DNA of 64,000 nucleotides, from assembly GCA_011800805.1 (NCBI GenBank), contig MPNW01000156.1, forward strand, positions 35,100-99,099, in the 5' to 3' direction. Both the position numbers and the translations under genes were made by a program. Every line of letters begins with the position of its first letter. Position 1 is the first letter of the stretch. This DNA is from Hirudo medicinalis (lineage: Eukaryota > Annelida > Clitellata > Hirudinida > Hirudinidae). A model generated the notes under the pieces. It saw nothing but the letters and a program-made list of their open reading frames with translations, was not told where the DNA came from and made no database searches. Below, piece after piece: positions 24,591 to 35,560 of this stretch.

Positions 24591-25499
24591 TGGTCTTGAG
24601 TTCTGTTGAACGTACGCCACTCTAATCAAACTTTGTATCGTTATCGTTATTATTTTCAAATGGCTTAATTTCTCGCCCAGCCCATAAAATTGCTCACGAA
24701 TGTTAAAATATCGGGGTTGGAGGTTAGTGAAATCGTGAAATAGCTTCATTAAAGGGGCACCACTCGCGTGACAGATTGCTGTATTTTACCTCCCGACTTT
24801 TTCAAATGTTGAAGCATGAAACACTTACTTCAGCTTCTAGGTTGAGACAGAACCAAAAATATCTGAAATGACGTTCCTGCTTCACTGAATAAGAAATTTC
24901 TGCTACATATTTTCCTTTCTCTAGGGCATTACGTCCTAATCTTTGAATTGACTTTTTTTTACTGCTCGTTCACATGTTGTAAAACTTCCATTTTTACCAA
25001 TTCCAGTTGTCTCCAGCAACATCTTATAAATGAATTGACATATTTGAGTCAGCCTACTTTACTTCACTTGAAAATTTTCTCTTAAGAAATAGCTGGAGGA
25101 TTTCAATTAACTGGGGCTAAAGCATCTCAAAAATGTCTCGCATATCATGTGGTATGTTTTAGAGCCGCATAACCAAAGATTTGGAACCTCGTCATGTTGT
25201 TTACACAGTTGTTCGATATCAACGATTCGGATATCGAAGTAATTTTCTTTTTCGCAATGGGAAATATTTGACTCGGTGCTTTTTAGCCGTTTCCCCCATG
25301 ATTGTTGTTTCTGGAGATACCATTTTCGAACATTAGATTAGAAAGTTTAGATTTTGATTTCTGTCCTTTCTTAGAAATTTCTCCAGGTTGAATACGTTAG
25401 TGTTTACGTTAGCATACCCAAAGGACATTTGTACAAACTAACGGTGCGTTAGCTAGAATATAGGAACAACGGGTTTTTTTTACAAATCAATGACTTGAA
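24591..25499. other. Upstream flank of the zinc-finger gene
   Basis: About 900 bases with no exon or repeat that I can support. It presumably contains the promoter of the zinc-finger gene, but no TATA box or other clear element stands out. Confidence 0.4.
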
Positions 25500-27215
25500 A
25501 TGGATAAATATTCCGTTGAAGCGCTTATAAAAGAGACTTTAATTTACTATTGCCGTAATTATGTAGGTGACGCTGTGGAATTCAAGCTTGATGGGTTGAT
25601 TTGTATAACTGTAAACTCTGAGCCTGTTGATACTGTGTTTAAGATTCATGAGATCATATCAGGCAAGGATGATAGTGCCAGCATGTCTGTTATCCAAAAG
25701 TTTAATTCAAACAGAAGAAAATGCAAAAGGAAATTTCATGGAAAGTATGAAATTTCAGAGTCAGGAGATGAAGCTGCAAATGACTTTGATAAAGAGAACC
25801 ACTCTGATATGTTACCCGGTGATGAAAACATTGGCAAAAAAATAAAAGTAGAATATGATGAAAACTATTCCACTGAGGAGAGACAGCTAGAAGCTGATAA
25901 TTTTGCCTGTGGAGTTTGTTCCAACTTTAAAGAAGTAAGCAAGCAGTTCATTGTTAATCATCTCTTGGATGATCACATGGGACAAGATGACTCTGTATGC
26001 TTCTGCATGAAGGATGGTTGCCAGCTTGGCTTCTCCAATGAGGAGCAATATGTCAAGCACTTTCAGACTTGTCACGGAAGCTCTCTTCTCCACAAAAAGA
26101 ATTTGATCAAGTCTGTGAAAGAAATATTGCCTAACAGCAGCATAAATTCTGCACCAATTTTTCCCATAAGTTCAAGAAATATGTCCAGGCAGCAAACATC
26201 TACTGTAAACGTTCCAAAAAATTTAATTCCTTCTGAGGTATCGACTTCAGGTTTGGAGATATCACTGGAAAACAAGACAAATCAAGAAAATGAAAACAAT
26301 GCGTCATCGCAGAGTGATAGTAATGATGAATCATCACAACCCAGGCATTGCCACTTATGTGGCTCAGAGTTTCCAGACTTTGCAACATTTGATGATCATG
26401 CCCGTTCGGAACATGGTTTTTCCACGTGCCCTTACTGTGACGCTGTTTTCCAGCGGAAAAGTGCTCGCGATTCTCATGTCCTCACTCATTTATCTGACAG
26501 AAAGCTCCTGGAATGCAACAAATGTCAGCTTATATTTTCAAGACCAGATTCTTTGAAGAGACATGTTGCTAAATGTCAGAAGTCTCCCTGTAATGATTCA
26601 ATGGATGTCATAGCAGACCATTCCCAAAATGGCATTCCAGTCGATGGTGGTTTAATAGAGTCAACACTTTCTGCTCTTCTTTCTGGTTCTGAAGAGCTGA
26701 GTCAAGGGTTCAATTCTACTTCTGCAAGCATGGAATGGATGGCAGCATTAGACCATGAAAATTGTCACCTCAAATCTGATGCCATTGAAGTGGGGTCAGA
26801 CCAGGAAGAAATCCTTCCAGAAGACTTGAACTTTTCTTTGGAAGGATCATCCTCCTTCAAGAGAAGTGGTAGAAGGAGGCACACAAAATACATCACAACC
26901 CTTGATCCAGAGAGGTGCTTCACCTGCGAAGTTTGTTTAGAGTTTGTTCCAGGGGGAGTAGATGCATTCAAACAACACTGCAGTCAGTTGCATCAGAGGG
27001 TTCCCTGTCCTTACTGCGGATGTACGTACACCCAAAAGGCCAGCATGGAAAGACACCAAAGGCAGCATACAGGAGAGAGGCCGTACATCTGCACTCTCTG
27101 CCCTCGCTCGTATACCCGCAAGGAAAACCTCCACATGCACACCCTGAGGTTTCATTCGAGCTCTGATGAAATTATGAACCTTCCCCAGAAAGCGACTCTC
27201 TATCCTTCAGTATAA
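25500..27215 (+). CDS. C2H2 zinc-finger protein, intronless, with an unusual N-terminal domain
   Basis: One uninterrupted 571-codon frame from an ATG to TAA. Eight C2H2-type units are visible. Two degenerate ones lie at about 137-159 and 168-192. A cluster of three follows at 284-305, 310-330 and 339-359, the last ending in Cys. Three C-terminal fingers lie at 476-498, 503-523 and 531-552. Only one canonical linker is present (HTGERPY), typical of a sequence-specific DNA-binding regulator. Between clusters the protein is acidic and Ser/Asn-rich, with basic patches (RRKCKRK near 72, KRSGRRRHTK near 454) that may be nuclear signals. Residues 1-55 (EALIKETLIYYCRNYV, FKLDGLICITVNSE) resemble an N-terminal block I associate with annelid and mollusc zinc-finger proteins. 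It is not BTB, KRAB or ZAD. I do not assign an orthologue. Confidence 0.9.
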   Translation: MDKYSVEALIKETLIYYCRNYVGDAVEFKLDGLICITVNSEPVDTVFKIHEIISGKDDSASMSVIQKFNSNRRKCKRKFHGKYEISESGDEAANDFDKENHSDMLPGDENIGKKIKVEYDENYSTEERQLEADNFACGVCSNFKEVSKQFIVNHLLDDHMGQDDSVCFCMKDGCQLGFSNEEQYVKHFQTCHGSSLLHKKNLIKSVKEILPNSSINSAPIFPISSRNMSRQQTSTVNVPKNLIPSEVSTSGLEISLENKTNQENENNASSQSDSNDESSQPRHCHLCGSEFPDFATFDDHARSEHGFSTCPYCDAVFQRKSARDSHVLTHLSDRKLLECNKCQLIFSRPDSLKRHVAKCQKSPCNDSMDVIADHSQNGIPVDGGLIESTLSALLSGSEELSQGFNSTSASMEWMAALDHENCHLKSDAIEVGSDQEEILPEDLNFSLEGSSSFKRSGRRRHTKYITTLDPERCFTCEVCLEFVPGGVDAFKQHCSQLHQRVPCPYCGCTYTQKASMERHQRQHTGERPYICTLCPRSYTRKENLHMHTLRFHSSSDEIMNLPQKATLYPSV

Positions 27216-27320
27216 TGAGGGTACTTCATTCATTTTTCATTTTCTTCATCACATAGTTTCCCTTTGTTCAAAGTGTAACAAAGTTTTTGGCGATATTTGT
27301 GGAGCAAAACATATTTTTAA

Positions 27321-27326
27321 AATAAA
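27321..27326 (+). terminator. Candidate poly(A) signal for the zinc-finger gene
   Basis: AATAAA about 105 bases after the stop codon. Confidence 0.5.
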
Positions 27327-29584
27327 AGTAGTTTCTCTTAACAGGCAAAAGTTTATGTTTCTTCTCTAGGTCTGTGAGGCTCCATTGTTGTTTTGTATTT
27401 TTGATACAAACCTTTGTATTTCCTTCTCCATGTTCTGCACATACCTGATTTATATTTTCACCAAAATCAAACAATTGTGAGAGTCCTTGCAAGTTGATGT
27501 CAATTCCAGTTATAACTGCTTTTCCATGTGTGAATTTGAAGTCTCAGTTTTATTATTATTCATTTGTTTAGTTTTGCATTATAATTCAGTTTATACCTTT
27601 ACATATTTTTCATTTTAAGAACAAATCTTCATTTATGTTGTTTATCAATTGCTTGTTGTTGGAGCCTTTAATTTAATAATGGGCTCTCAATCCCATAGTA
27701 TTACATCAATTTATGCTTTCTACCTTCGATGATGCCCTGGTTGCCGTTGCATTCAATTTTGTTTGATTGGAACTTCAATTATAACATTGTTTATTAATGT
27801 TGTACTGGTTTTATGATGAACTAAGGTCGATATGATAAGATGTGATTGAGTTTAACTTTCAAGCTACCATCCTGGTGAAACGTTAAGGCAACGGGACGAT
27901 CCTCACGAGCTCGAGCCATTGACCTTTGAATATTTTCAAAGCCTCGGCTAAATTTAACGATTAATTTTAATTTAATCTAACGATTGCCCAACGGACTAGA
28001 TTTGATTAATTAATTCTTGCATTCAATCACATTTCTTTCCTCTTCTGTTTGACTTTCTGTAACTATTTTTTTAGCTGAGTCGTTTTGATTTGGTATTATG
28101 TGCTTATGTGTGAAGATGGTCACTTTCTACCTGGAGTTTTTAATTATTGTTTTCTATTAGGCCCATTAAAGTAATTTGGTGTACCTTTTTAAATCTGCGG
28201 ATGATTTCCCATTTTTAATTTAAAATCTATTTTCCATTAAGGTTTCAAATGTGTTTCCCAAACAAGCCTGCTTATGTTTCAAATGATTTCAAATTTAGTT
28301 GTTTCTATTTTCAGTCTAGATCTTACCTCACAGGCTTCTTTTGATAAATACCTGTCACACTTTTTAAAGCACTATCTGCTTCGGGGACAAACTTTTATTT
28401 CGTTGTTACTGACCATTTCATCCCGGACAGATCTTGGAACACGGACATATGTCTGAAATAGTAGGTTTCAAAAATACTCTTGTTTGAGCTGTTTGGAGCT
28501 GATGATAAATTTTCGTGAGATTTATTAGAATTGTATATCATAACTACTTCTGTTTCCTCTTTCTAGTAGAATGTTACTTTAATATTTTAATGAGCATCAA
28601 TTGGTTGTTAGTACTAATTAGACAAGTTTCTTTTCATGATGTTTCTGACTCTGAAGTTGCCTTCAGTATTGTGCTCAAGGGCTTGTTTGATTACGACCTG
28701 TTACAAGATTTCAAGTAGTACCAAGATAAAAAAAAGAAAGAAAGTTAAGTGGGGATCCAGTGCCGAATTTATCCAGGTGAAGCCATATGCCTTTCCACCA
28801 GCATTGTTGCCCCCCTCCCTGAAGTTTGACTTTTGGTTAGAAGCAATAAGTTTCTTTGGTTGGTGGAGGCCCCTGTGCATTGCACATCCCGACCACGCCT
28901 AAATCATAGAATCCTTAGGATCAACTTAAGGAGGGTTGGCCTCGATTTCAAAGGTTTGGCTGAAAATATAACGTCACCAAAGTTTTGGTTTCTGGTAGCA
29001 CTCATTGCGCTTGGGTATTTCTGAAAGGTCTAAGCAAACTTTAATTCGATTTAGTAAGCCGTCTTTTACGTGCTTGCGACCGTTAGGATTCGGAATGATT
29101 GCCTCTTGTAATGAGGCGTCACTTTTCATCCACTTTTTGAACTTCGAAGACGTTTAATAGGTATCACTGTAAATTAACGAAAAAATCGCCATCTTCTATT
29201 ATTAACATTTTATCGGTTGAGGCATTCATTTGACCACCACGGCACTATATTCTCAAATATTACTGGGTGTGAAGCGTCGATATTATTTAGTTTTTAAAAA
29301 ATTTGTTTTCTAAACACATTTAAAATATGGTTTCCCAAATTATTTGCAGTTAGTATCATACTTCATTTAAACTCTATGTACAACGGAATTAAAGTGTTCA
29401 TTGCATTATAAAATTATTGTAAAATTAAAATGAAAATACTGAAATCTTTTGATATATAATTCAAAAACATTCACAATTATTTGAAAAGATAATTTCTTGA
29501 GGCTACTTCCTGTTTCGTCGGCCATATCGGCTACTGATACGATACTTGTCAATTCATCACTTGTTAACTCATTCACTAAACTCA
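27327..29584. other. Intergenic, no gene recognised
   Basis: About 2.2 kb of A+T-rich DNA. A somewhat GC-richer patch near 28740-28930 has an open frame (SAEFIQVKPYAFPPALLPP) with no family match, and may be a decayed repeat. No TATA box is clear upstream of the SR-protein ATG. Confidence 0.45.
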
Positions 29585-31532
29585 ATGATGAGCAGCAGTC
29601 GCATTTATATAGGGCGAATACCGTACAGGTGTCAGGAACGCGATATTGAACGTTTCTTTAAAGGTTTTGGAAAAATACGTGATGTTATGCTGAAGAATGG
29701 CTATTGCTTTGTTGTTAGTAGCTTCTTTGTATTGGGATACTGCGTGGAATACGTTGAAATTAGAGTTCTATTTAGTTGGTGTACATGTTAATGTCACACA
29801 TAGAGTGATATTAAAATCTTTCGATATGATATTTTCTATTGCTTCGATTACTATTTTAAACAGGAATTTGAGGATTTTAGAGATGCTGAAGATGCCGTGT
29901 ATGAGCGTAACGGTCAGATGTTATGTGGTGAAAGAGTGGTGGTTGAGCATGCCCGTGGAACTCCTCATGGTGAAGATTTGAGGAGGGATCTGGAGAGGGG
30001 CATTGAGTACCCACCCAAAAGGAGAGGGGACTCCAGGTCTTTATTCCAAAGCCTGCAATAATTATTAGGTGTGAATTTTAGCATGTCAGTATCAGTGTAT
30101 TTTCCATTCTGCAGGTCTAGGTCTAAGGGTGAATACAGGTTGATTGTTGAAAATCTTAGCACAAGAATCAGCTGGCAGGTTAGGACCTTGAATATCACTA
30201 TTATGACTATGGCATGAGATGCTCAAATTAATATGAAATTGCTAAGAATTTTGTTCATTTTGTTTATTCATCTCAAACAAAAGAATTGTGTTCTTTTTGA
30301 CATGGAACAGTTCAAAAGAACACTGCAAATTTTCAATCAACTAACAACCGAGCAATCAATCAATTTGCAACATTCAATCAATCAATTAGCAAGCAAGTGC
30401 GGATGACAATTTGATGACCCACACTGAAAGATCAAATAGATAGCAGTCTGATTAAGTGTCCCAGATCACTTACATGCTCTATCAAATGGTTGACCAAGTC
30501 AATTGCTCAATCCACAATCAATCCGAGCCTTAACAATCACATGAAGGCTGCTCAGTCAACCAACCAATCAATAAGCGATGCAAAGTCATTTGGTATGGTA
30601 ACAGTTGTGTATAGTATTTTTTTTTAACCATTCTCGATCATGTTTTACTGATTTTCTTAGGAGTGGTGACTTGATTTGGTAAATGAATTTAATATTGAAC
30701 AATTAAATTTAAGAATATTCTATTGCAATATTTTCTACAGGACTTGAAGGATTTTATGAGGCAGGCCGGAGAGGTTACTTATGCAGATGCCCACAGAGAG
30801 AGGCGTAACGAAGGGTAAGGATTTGGGCTACAGCTTGAGGTGACAAGTTGCAGAAGATGATAATAGTTTTATTGCCATAGGGTTGTTGAGTTTGCCACAA
30901 GACGTGAGATGGAGAGAGCTATGGACAAGTTGGATGGAATGGAATTGAACGGCAGAAGAATCCGCTTGTTGGAAATGAAGACTAGAGGTGGCAGGAGAAG
31001 GTGCGTAATTAGATTTGCTGAATTTGAGAATTCCTTGTTCATATTGGGTCATGCTAATGATAAAGTAATGAGTTTAGGAGAGAAGTAATTTTAATGATTA
31101 ACATAAACAAAAGTCAACTTCCAGTGGATCCCGGAGCCGCAGAAGGGCTGATTCTTCGAGGTCAAGGAGTCGTTCGAGGCTAGGAAGATCTTTGAGCAGA
31201 GGAAGAGAAGACAGGAGGAAACTCTCGAGGAGTAAGTCTCCTGATGAAAAGGAGGCATCAAAATCCCCACGCAAATGCGAAGGTGAGTAAATTGTGATCA
31301 TCGAAAGCCCAGTTATATTCATAACAAACCAGACTGCACTCTGAGTCAACATAACTGCACTCAGTATTCTACCATGTAGTGTGCTTGTGTGATATAAATA
31401 ATGGACTTTATGCTAGAAATTGTTTTTTTATTTATTTTGTGTTTTGTAGAGACAAGGAGGAGTGGCTCGAGATCTCAATCACGAGGTGCTGAGAGGATGA
31501 GGAATGGAGATGGCATCAATGATGACGATTGA
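29585..31532 (+). CDS. SRSF6: SR splicing factor of the SRSF4/5/6 (SRp40/55/75, B52) type
   Basis: Seven exons: 29585-29713, 29864-30036, 30115-30178, 30741-30814, 30881-31000, 31125-31282 and 31450-31532. All are in phase, giving 266 codons. RRM1 opens [20 protein letters not shown] and includes [15 protein letters not shown]2 is [20 protein letters not shown] with the SWQDLKD signature that defines two-RRM SR proteins. A short C-terminal RS region ([20 protein letters not shown]) ends in an acidic NDDD. These proteins bind exonic enhancers in the nucleus and recruit U1 and U2AF. The RNP1 of RRM1 reads KNGYCFVEF, with Cys where the family nearly always has Gly. The RS domain is much shorter than in SRSF4 or SRSF6 and closer in size to SRSF5. 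An upstream in-frame TTG is not used as start; the tandem ATGs at 29585 and 29588 are. Confidence 0.94.
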
Positions 31533-32721
31533 ACCTTGCCCATAAATTTATTTTGTGGCAGGTAGAACTGTGGCTAATGATCATTATATTAGATTGTTTT
31601 GGATTAATTATAATGTCTCCAGAATGTTTTTTGCTGTGGTATTAGGAAGGAGAGGTAATTACTGATTCTTTGTCAATGTGAGAACTGTTTGGATTCCACC
31701 GCTAGTTAAAAGTTTATGTGTTGGATTTTTTTGTGAGTGGAAAAGTGGGAATTTGATTCTAACAACCAGCCTTGTGTCAGACATAACATTGCTTTAGCTG
31801 GCTTGAATTGCCCTTTGAGATTCTTAGTGGTGAGAGGTGACAGCATCGTTGGAGCTTGTTGCCATATATTAATAATAAATAATAATAGTTAATTTATAAT
31901 TCGCCTTTTGCGTAGCGTCGGAGGCGCCTATATTCTCTGGAATAAGTTACTTTCGCTCGTGTCGAGGAACCTCAGGCTTCGGTGAGGGGTTGTCGGTTAC
32001 CTGATGGTCAGTGTCGACCAGGAAGCCAGGAAGTTGCCTGATTCTGCAAATTTCGATTTTGCTTGGACAGAACAGCTTTACTCTAAAGACGATGCCTGTG
32101 AAACAATTGCTTTATTCGAGCTCACATTAGTTTCCAGAACTAGGATGTAAGGTGGCGATTGAAGCAGATTAGGGCATTAGTAATTAGCTGAAATGAGGTG
32201 TTATGTGGAAATGTTTCGAGCCCATGTCAAGATGCATCCTATTTTGTTGCGGGCAATTAAATCTGACATTATTTTTCTCGCGCGATTAGAGGTGGTGCAA
32301 GTAGGTTCATGCACCCTTTTTCGACGAAATTGCTTATTTCTATAATAGGAAAAACTTGCTAAAAGCTCAACTTAAACTGTAACGAAGTCGTTTCGAATGT
32401 GATGATCATGGATTATGCTTTATTAGGGTTAAACTGACTAGAGCAGAATGCAAAAGTTCCACGCGCAATAGGGTAAACAACAAAGTTTGCAGTTCGGATA
32501 ATAGCTCGATAGTGCGACGCTATGTCAGGTGACACGACAGAATCAGTTTCGGGCATATGAAATCTAAATGAGAAATTTACAACTTGGTTACGACGATGCG
32601 ACGTAATATTCAGGGATGTAAGTGACAATGCTTAATATTATTTTCAAATTGTAAAATGATGCTGTTAAGTATGCAGTAGTTTTAGCAGAAACAGCGGACA
32701 ACGGTTATGTAGAAAATACTT
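31533..32721. other. 3' intergenic region between SR protein and GPCR
   Basis: The two genes converge here. AATAATAAATAATAA near 31868-31885 could supply the SR poly(A) signal. TTCGCCTTTTGCGTAGCGTC followed by GGAGGCGCC at about 31900-31930 resembles the body of the tRNA-derived SINEs and may be a fragment. No coding exon was seen. Confidence 0.5.
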
Positions 32722-34275
32722 TTAAGTACGAAAATTGCTATCCTTGCTTGTTGAACTGTGCAGATGTGTTCCGTTTTTAGTTACCATATTGTTATGAGCT
32801 GTAAAATAATTGAAGCCATTCTTGATGTTATTATTGTCATTATTGATAGTACTAACACCTGTGGCATTTACATCAATAGTGGTTTTAGAATCAGCAGTAA
32901 TATTTGCTTTGTCCCCTTGCGGTCTTTTGGGTTTAATATCAGATAACGAGACTATGATTTGGTTAAGCTTTGGTTCGTCTAAAGCTGTCGTGATGAGCTT
33001 ATCATCGGTCAGCTGATTTTTTTCAGGGCAGTGGAAAGGGTGAAAGGAAGCTTTGAATGAAGCTGAATTGATTGGTGCATGACGTCTGGAACTGAGTCTG
33101 GATGAAGCTCTTTCGAGAAGTTCTTGTCTTGAAATCTCGTAAGTGAAGCTGGGATGTTTGTAGCTTTTACAGAGCAGACTGAGCGACTGCCGAAAGCGTT
33201 TGCCTGTTATGCAATAGAGGAAAAAGTTGATGGAGTGGTTGACGTAGAATATTTGGTTAATTATCGGCTTAGCCAAATCGTACGTTTTGTTGTGCTTGCC
33301 ATTCCAGTAGGGCTTTCCAATGAGCATGATCATGCTGGGCGTATTGCATACCATGAAGCAAATGGAAGCTGTGAGACAAAGAACCGTCATTTGCAAGACG
33401 TTTCCATTCTCGGAATCAGAAGGGATTTTGTTCCTGTTGAACCTGAGAATAAGGAGAGAGCGAATGATAAAGATATTGCAGATGAGGATGACTAAACATG
33501 GAATAAGACTGATGCTGACGAAAGCTATCCAAGGTCTTATGTATTTCTCAAAGTGCTTGAAAGCCATGGTAGGACTTCCGCAGTTCGAAAGGAGTTTGTG
33601 GCTGACGAGAGCTCCCGGTCTAGTAAGCACATTTAAGCTGCCATTCTGAGAAAGGAAGCTAGGTTCATACTCCACTCCGCGAGTCCAAAGAATGTGAACG
33701 TTTTTAATGATGGCAACCAGAAAGGCAACTATGCCGAAGAATTTTGCGTTAGGCGGCGGGCACAGGAAGGTCTCTGACATTGGAAAACAGACGGCAATAA
33801 ACCTGTCGACTGTGAAGACAACGCATATCCAGATGGAGGTGTCTACGCTCGAGAAGTTGACAAACTTTTCCAACTTGCAGGCAACTTCATGAACTTCCTT
33901 GAGGACAAGAATGTCCATGTGCTCCAACCATTCTGGTATCATTCCTGTCAAGAGGGTGAGAATGTCTGCAACTGCCATTAGTTTGAGGTAGGTGCAAGTC
34001 GAGGTGCCCTTCATGTTCGAATGACCCATAACGAGAATAATGAGCAGGTTGCCAATTATTCCTATTGCAAAGATGCACGGACCAAAATAGATCCACAAAA
34101 CCTTTGCCAGATTCCTGGACTCTTCCTCAATTACATGAGAAGGTTCTGGAGACAGAAGATGGTCAGTGGATCCATAGTTGGACTGGTTGATGGGAGTCGA
34201 GTTGGTGGTGGAAAACTGGAATAAAGTGGTTTCGAGAGGTGTTGTTTGACTTGATGTGATGGAATGGAAAAGCAT
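32722..34275 (-). CDS. Rhodopsin-like (class A) GPCR, probably a neuropeptide receptor
   Basis: Single 517-codon exon. The N-terminus has N-glycosylation sequons (NST, NQS, NYGS region). TM1 is about 59-83 (IGIIGNLLIILVM), TM2 96-116 (LKLMAVADILTLL), TM3 133-157, TM4 179-198, TM5 248-275, TM6 295-320 and TM7 335-355. Cys133 and Cys232 are placed for the conserved TM3-ECL2 disulfide. The DRY box reads DRF (157-159), and NPxxY reads NFFLY (350-354) within NHSINFFLYC, followed by GKRFRQSL. This TM7 style is common in invertebrate peptide receptors such as the FMRFamide-receptor-like group. The CWxP motif of TM6 is replaced by MVCNTP. A long, hydrophilic, Ser/Asn-rich tail follows. The ligand cannot be told from the sequence. 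An upstream non-coding exon is possible. Confidence 0.92.
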   Translation of the reverse strand: MLFHSITSSQTTPLETTLFQFSTTNSTPINQSNYGSTDHLLSPEPSHVIEEESRNLAKVLWIYFGPCIFAIGIIGNLLIILVMGHSNMKGTSTCTYLKLMAVADILTLLTGMIPEWLEHMDILVLKEVHEVACKLEKFVNFSSVDTSIWICVVFTVDRFIAVCFPMSETFLCPPPNAKFFGIVAFLVAIIKNVHILWTRGVEYEPSFLSQNGSLNVLTRPGALVSHKLLSNCGSPTMAFKHFEKYIRPWIAFVSISLIPCLVILICNIFIIRSLLILRFNRNKIPSDSENGNVLQMTVLCLTASICFMVCNTPSMIMLIGKPYWNGKHNKTYDLAKPIINQIFYVNHSINFFLYCITGKRFRQSLSLLCKSYKHPSFTYEISRQELLERASSRLSSRRHAPINSASFKASFHPFHCPEKNQLTDDKLITTALDEPKLNQIIVSLSDIKPKRPQGDKANITADSKTTIDVNATGVSTINNDNNNIKNGFNYFTAHNNMVTKNGTHLHSSTSKDSNFRT

Positions 34276-34510
34276 CGTCCAGACTGCTCCTTCATGGATT
34301 CAACTGCTGAAGATCTCTCATCCTGTAAAATCACTGTGTAAAATAACAATTCTGAAAATTATTCTTAATTCAAATATAATAAAATACAAATTATAATTTA
34401 AAGCAATTAATAAATTTGAATTAATGATTTATTTACAGTCCAATATGATGAAAACAAATTATCCAGAATTGTTAACTCGTTGATGTTTATATATAGCATC
34501 ATTATCATAT

Positions 34511-34543
34511 TCATCATCATCGTCGTCGTCGTCGTCGTCGTCG
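34511..34543. repeat. ATC/GTC trinucleotide microsatellite
   Basis: CATCAT followed by about eight CGT units, just upstream of the GPCR 5' end. Confidence 0.85.
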
Positions 34544-35458
34544 AAGATGTAGAATTTAGTCAGAACCTAACAAGGTAATTACATGACGAGTTGAAAGGAT
34601 GATGATTGGGAAGGTAATGACGAGAGGATTCTGATACAATGCAAGACTGCTCCAACGATTGATTTTTTTTCATTAAAACTTTTGGGATGATGATGATGAC
34701 GACGACGGCGGCGATGATGATGGTGATGGCAGTGGAGATGGTGGTGATGAGCCTGGAATCGACTGCGTAACCGTATTTTCAGCTGTGCATTGCAGTGCCA
34801 CAATTATTATCACATATATCATATGTACATTATGATCAAAAAGGCAATCACATGAAACTGAATTTTGTGAATGTTACGGTTCAATAGTTTTCTTACTTGT
34901 AATAAATGAACTATGTTGATGTATAAAATATTAGTATTACACCTGAAACATTATATAAATATATATAATATTAGGATTTTTTAAATTCACAATCACTCCT
35001 TCAAGCAAGCAGTCTTTGTTTGAGCAGAACATTTTGAGAAATTTTGTAACTCTTCGCCGAGAGCAATGAGTAAGGAGCAATGATGATGACGATGTCGACG
35101 GCAACGATGATGATAATGATGACGACGGTAGTGATGCTAGCAACATCGATGAGCGGGGCCGCCGAGAGGGGGGTGGGGGTGGGCAGGAGCCCGGCAATTG
35201 TTTGGGGCCTGCCGTTTAAAATATTAAAATTTTACAATCATGACTGTCGCACCTCTCTCTCTCAACTCAACGTGCGAACGAATGAAGAATCGAAGGCCAC
35301 AAAACTCGCAAAACAATTTCAGCAAGCTAAAATGATTTATTTACAACAAAGAGTCCAATAAGCAACAATCACAAGAATCAAGTCTTCGCCCAAGTCAAAT
35401 CGAAACCGTTCCTCGCTCCATCTAATTCCATTTCAGTTCCTCAATTTTTTCTTTTTAA

Positions 35459-35522
35459 TGTCCGTTACATAACTGGATCAGTGCTGCCATCATGAGAGGC
35501 GATGTCTTAGACCAAGCGGGAG
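35459..35522. mobile_element. Degenerate tRNA-like repeat copy
   Basis: GTCCGTTACATAACTGGATC followed by GTGCTGCCATCATGAGAGGC and GATGTCTTAGACCAAGCGGG matches, with gaps, the better-preserved tRNA-like unit at 35896-35966 (GTGCTGCCATCGTCGGAGGC). It appears to be an older copy of the same tRNA-derived element. Confidence 0.5.
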
Positions 35523-35560
35523 CCCAATTCCTCGACTTCTGCTCATTTATTATTTTCTAA

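Noticed and set aside
25887..26388. Antisense frames within the zinc-finger gene
   Set aside because: Shadows of the 571-codon coding frame, which has clear finger periodicity.
28636..28902. Plus-strand frame with FPPALLPPSLKF
   Set aside because: No family match, and the region is more likely a decayed repeat than an exon.
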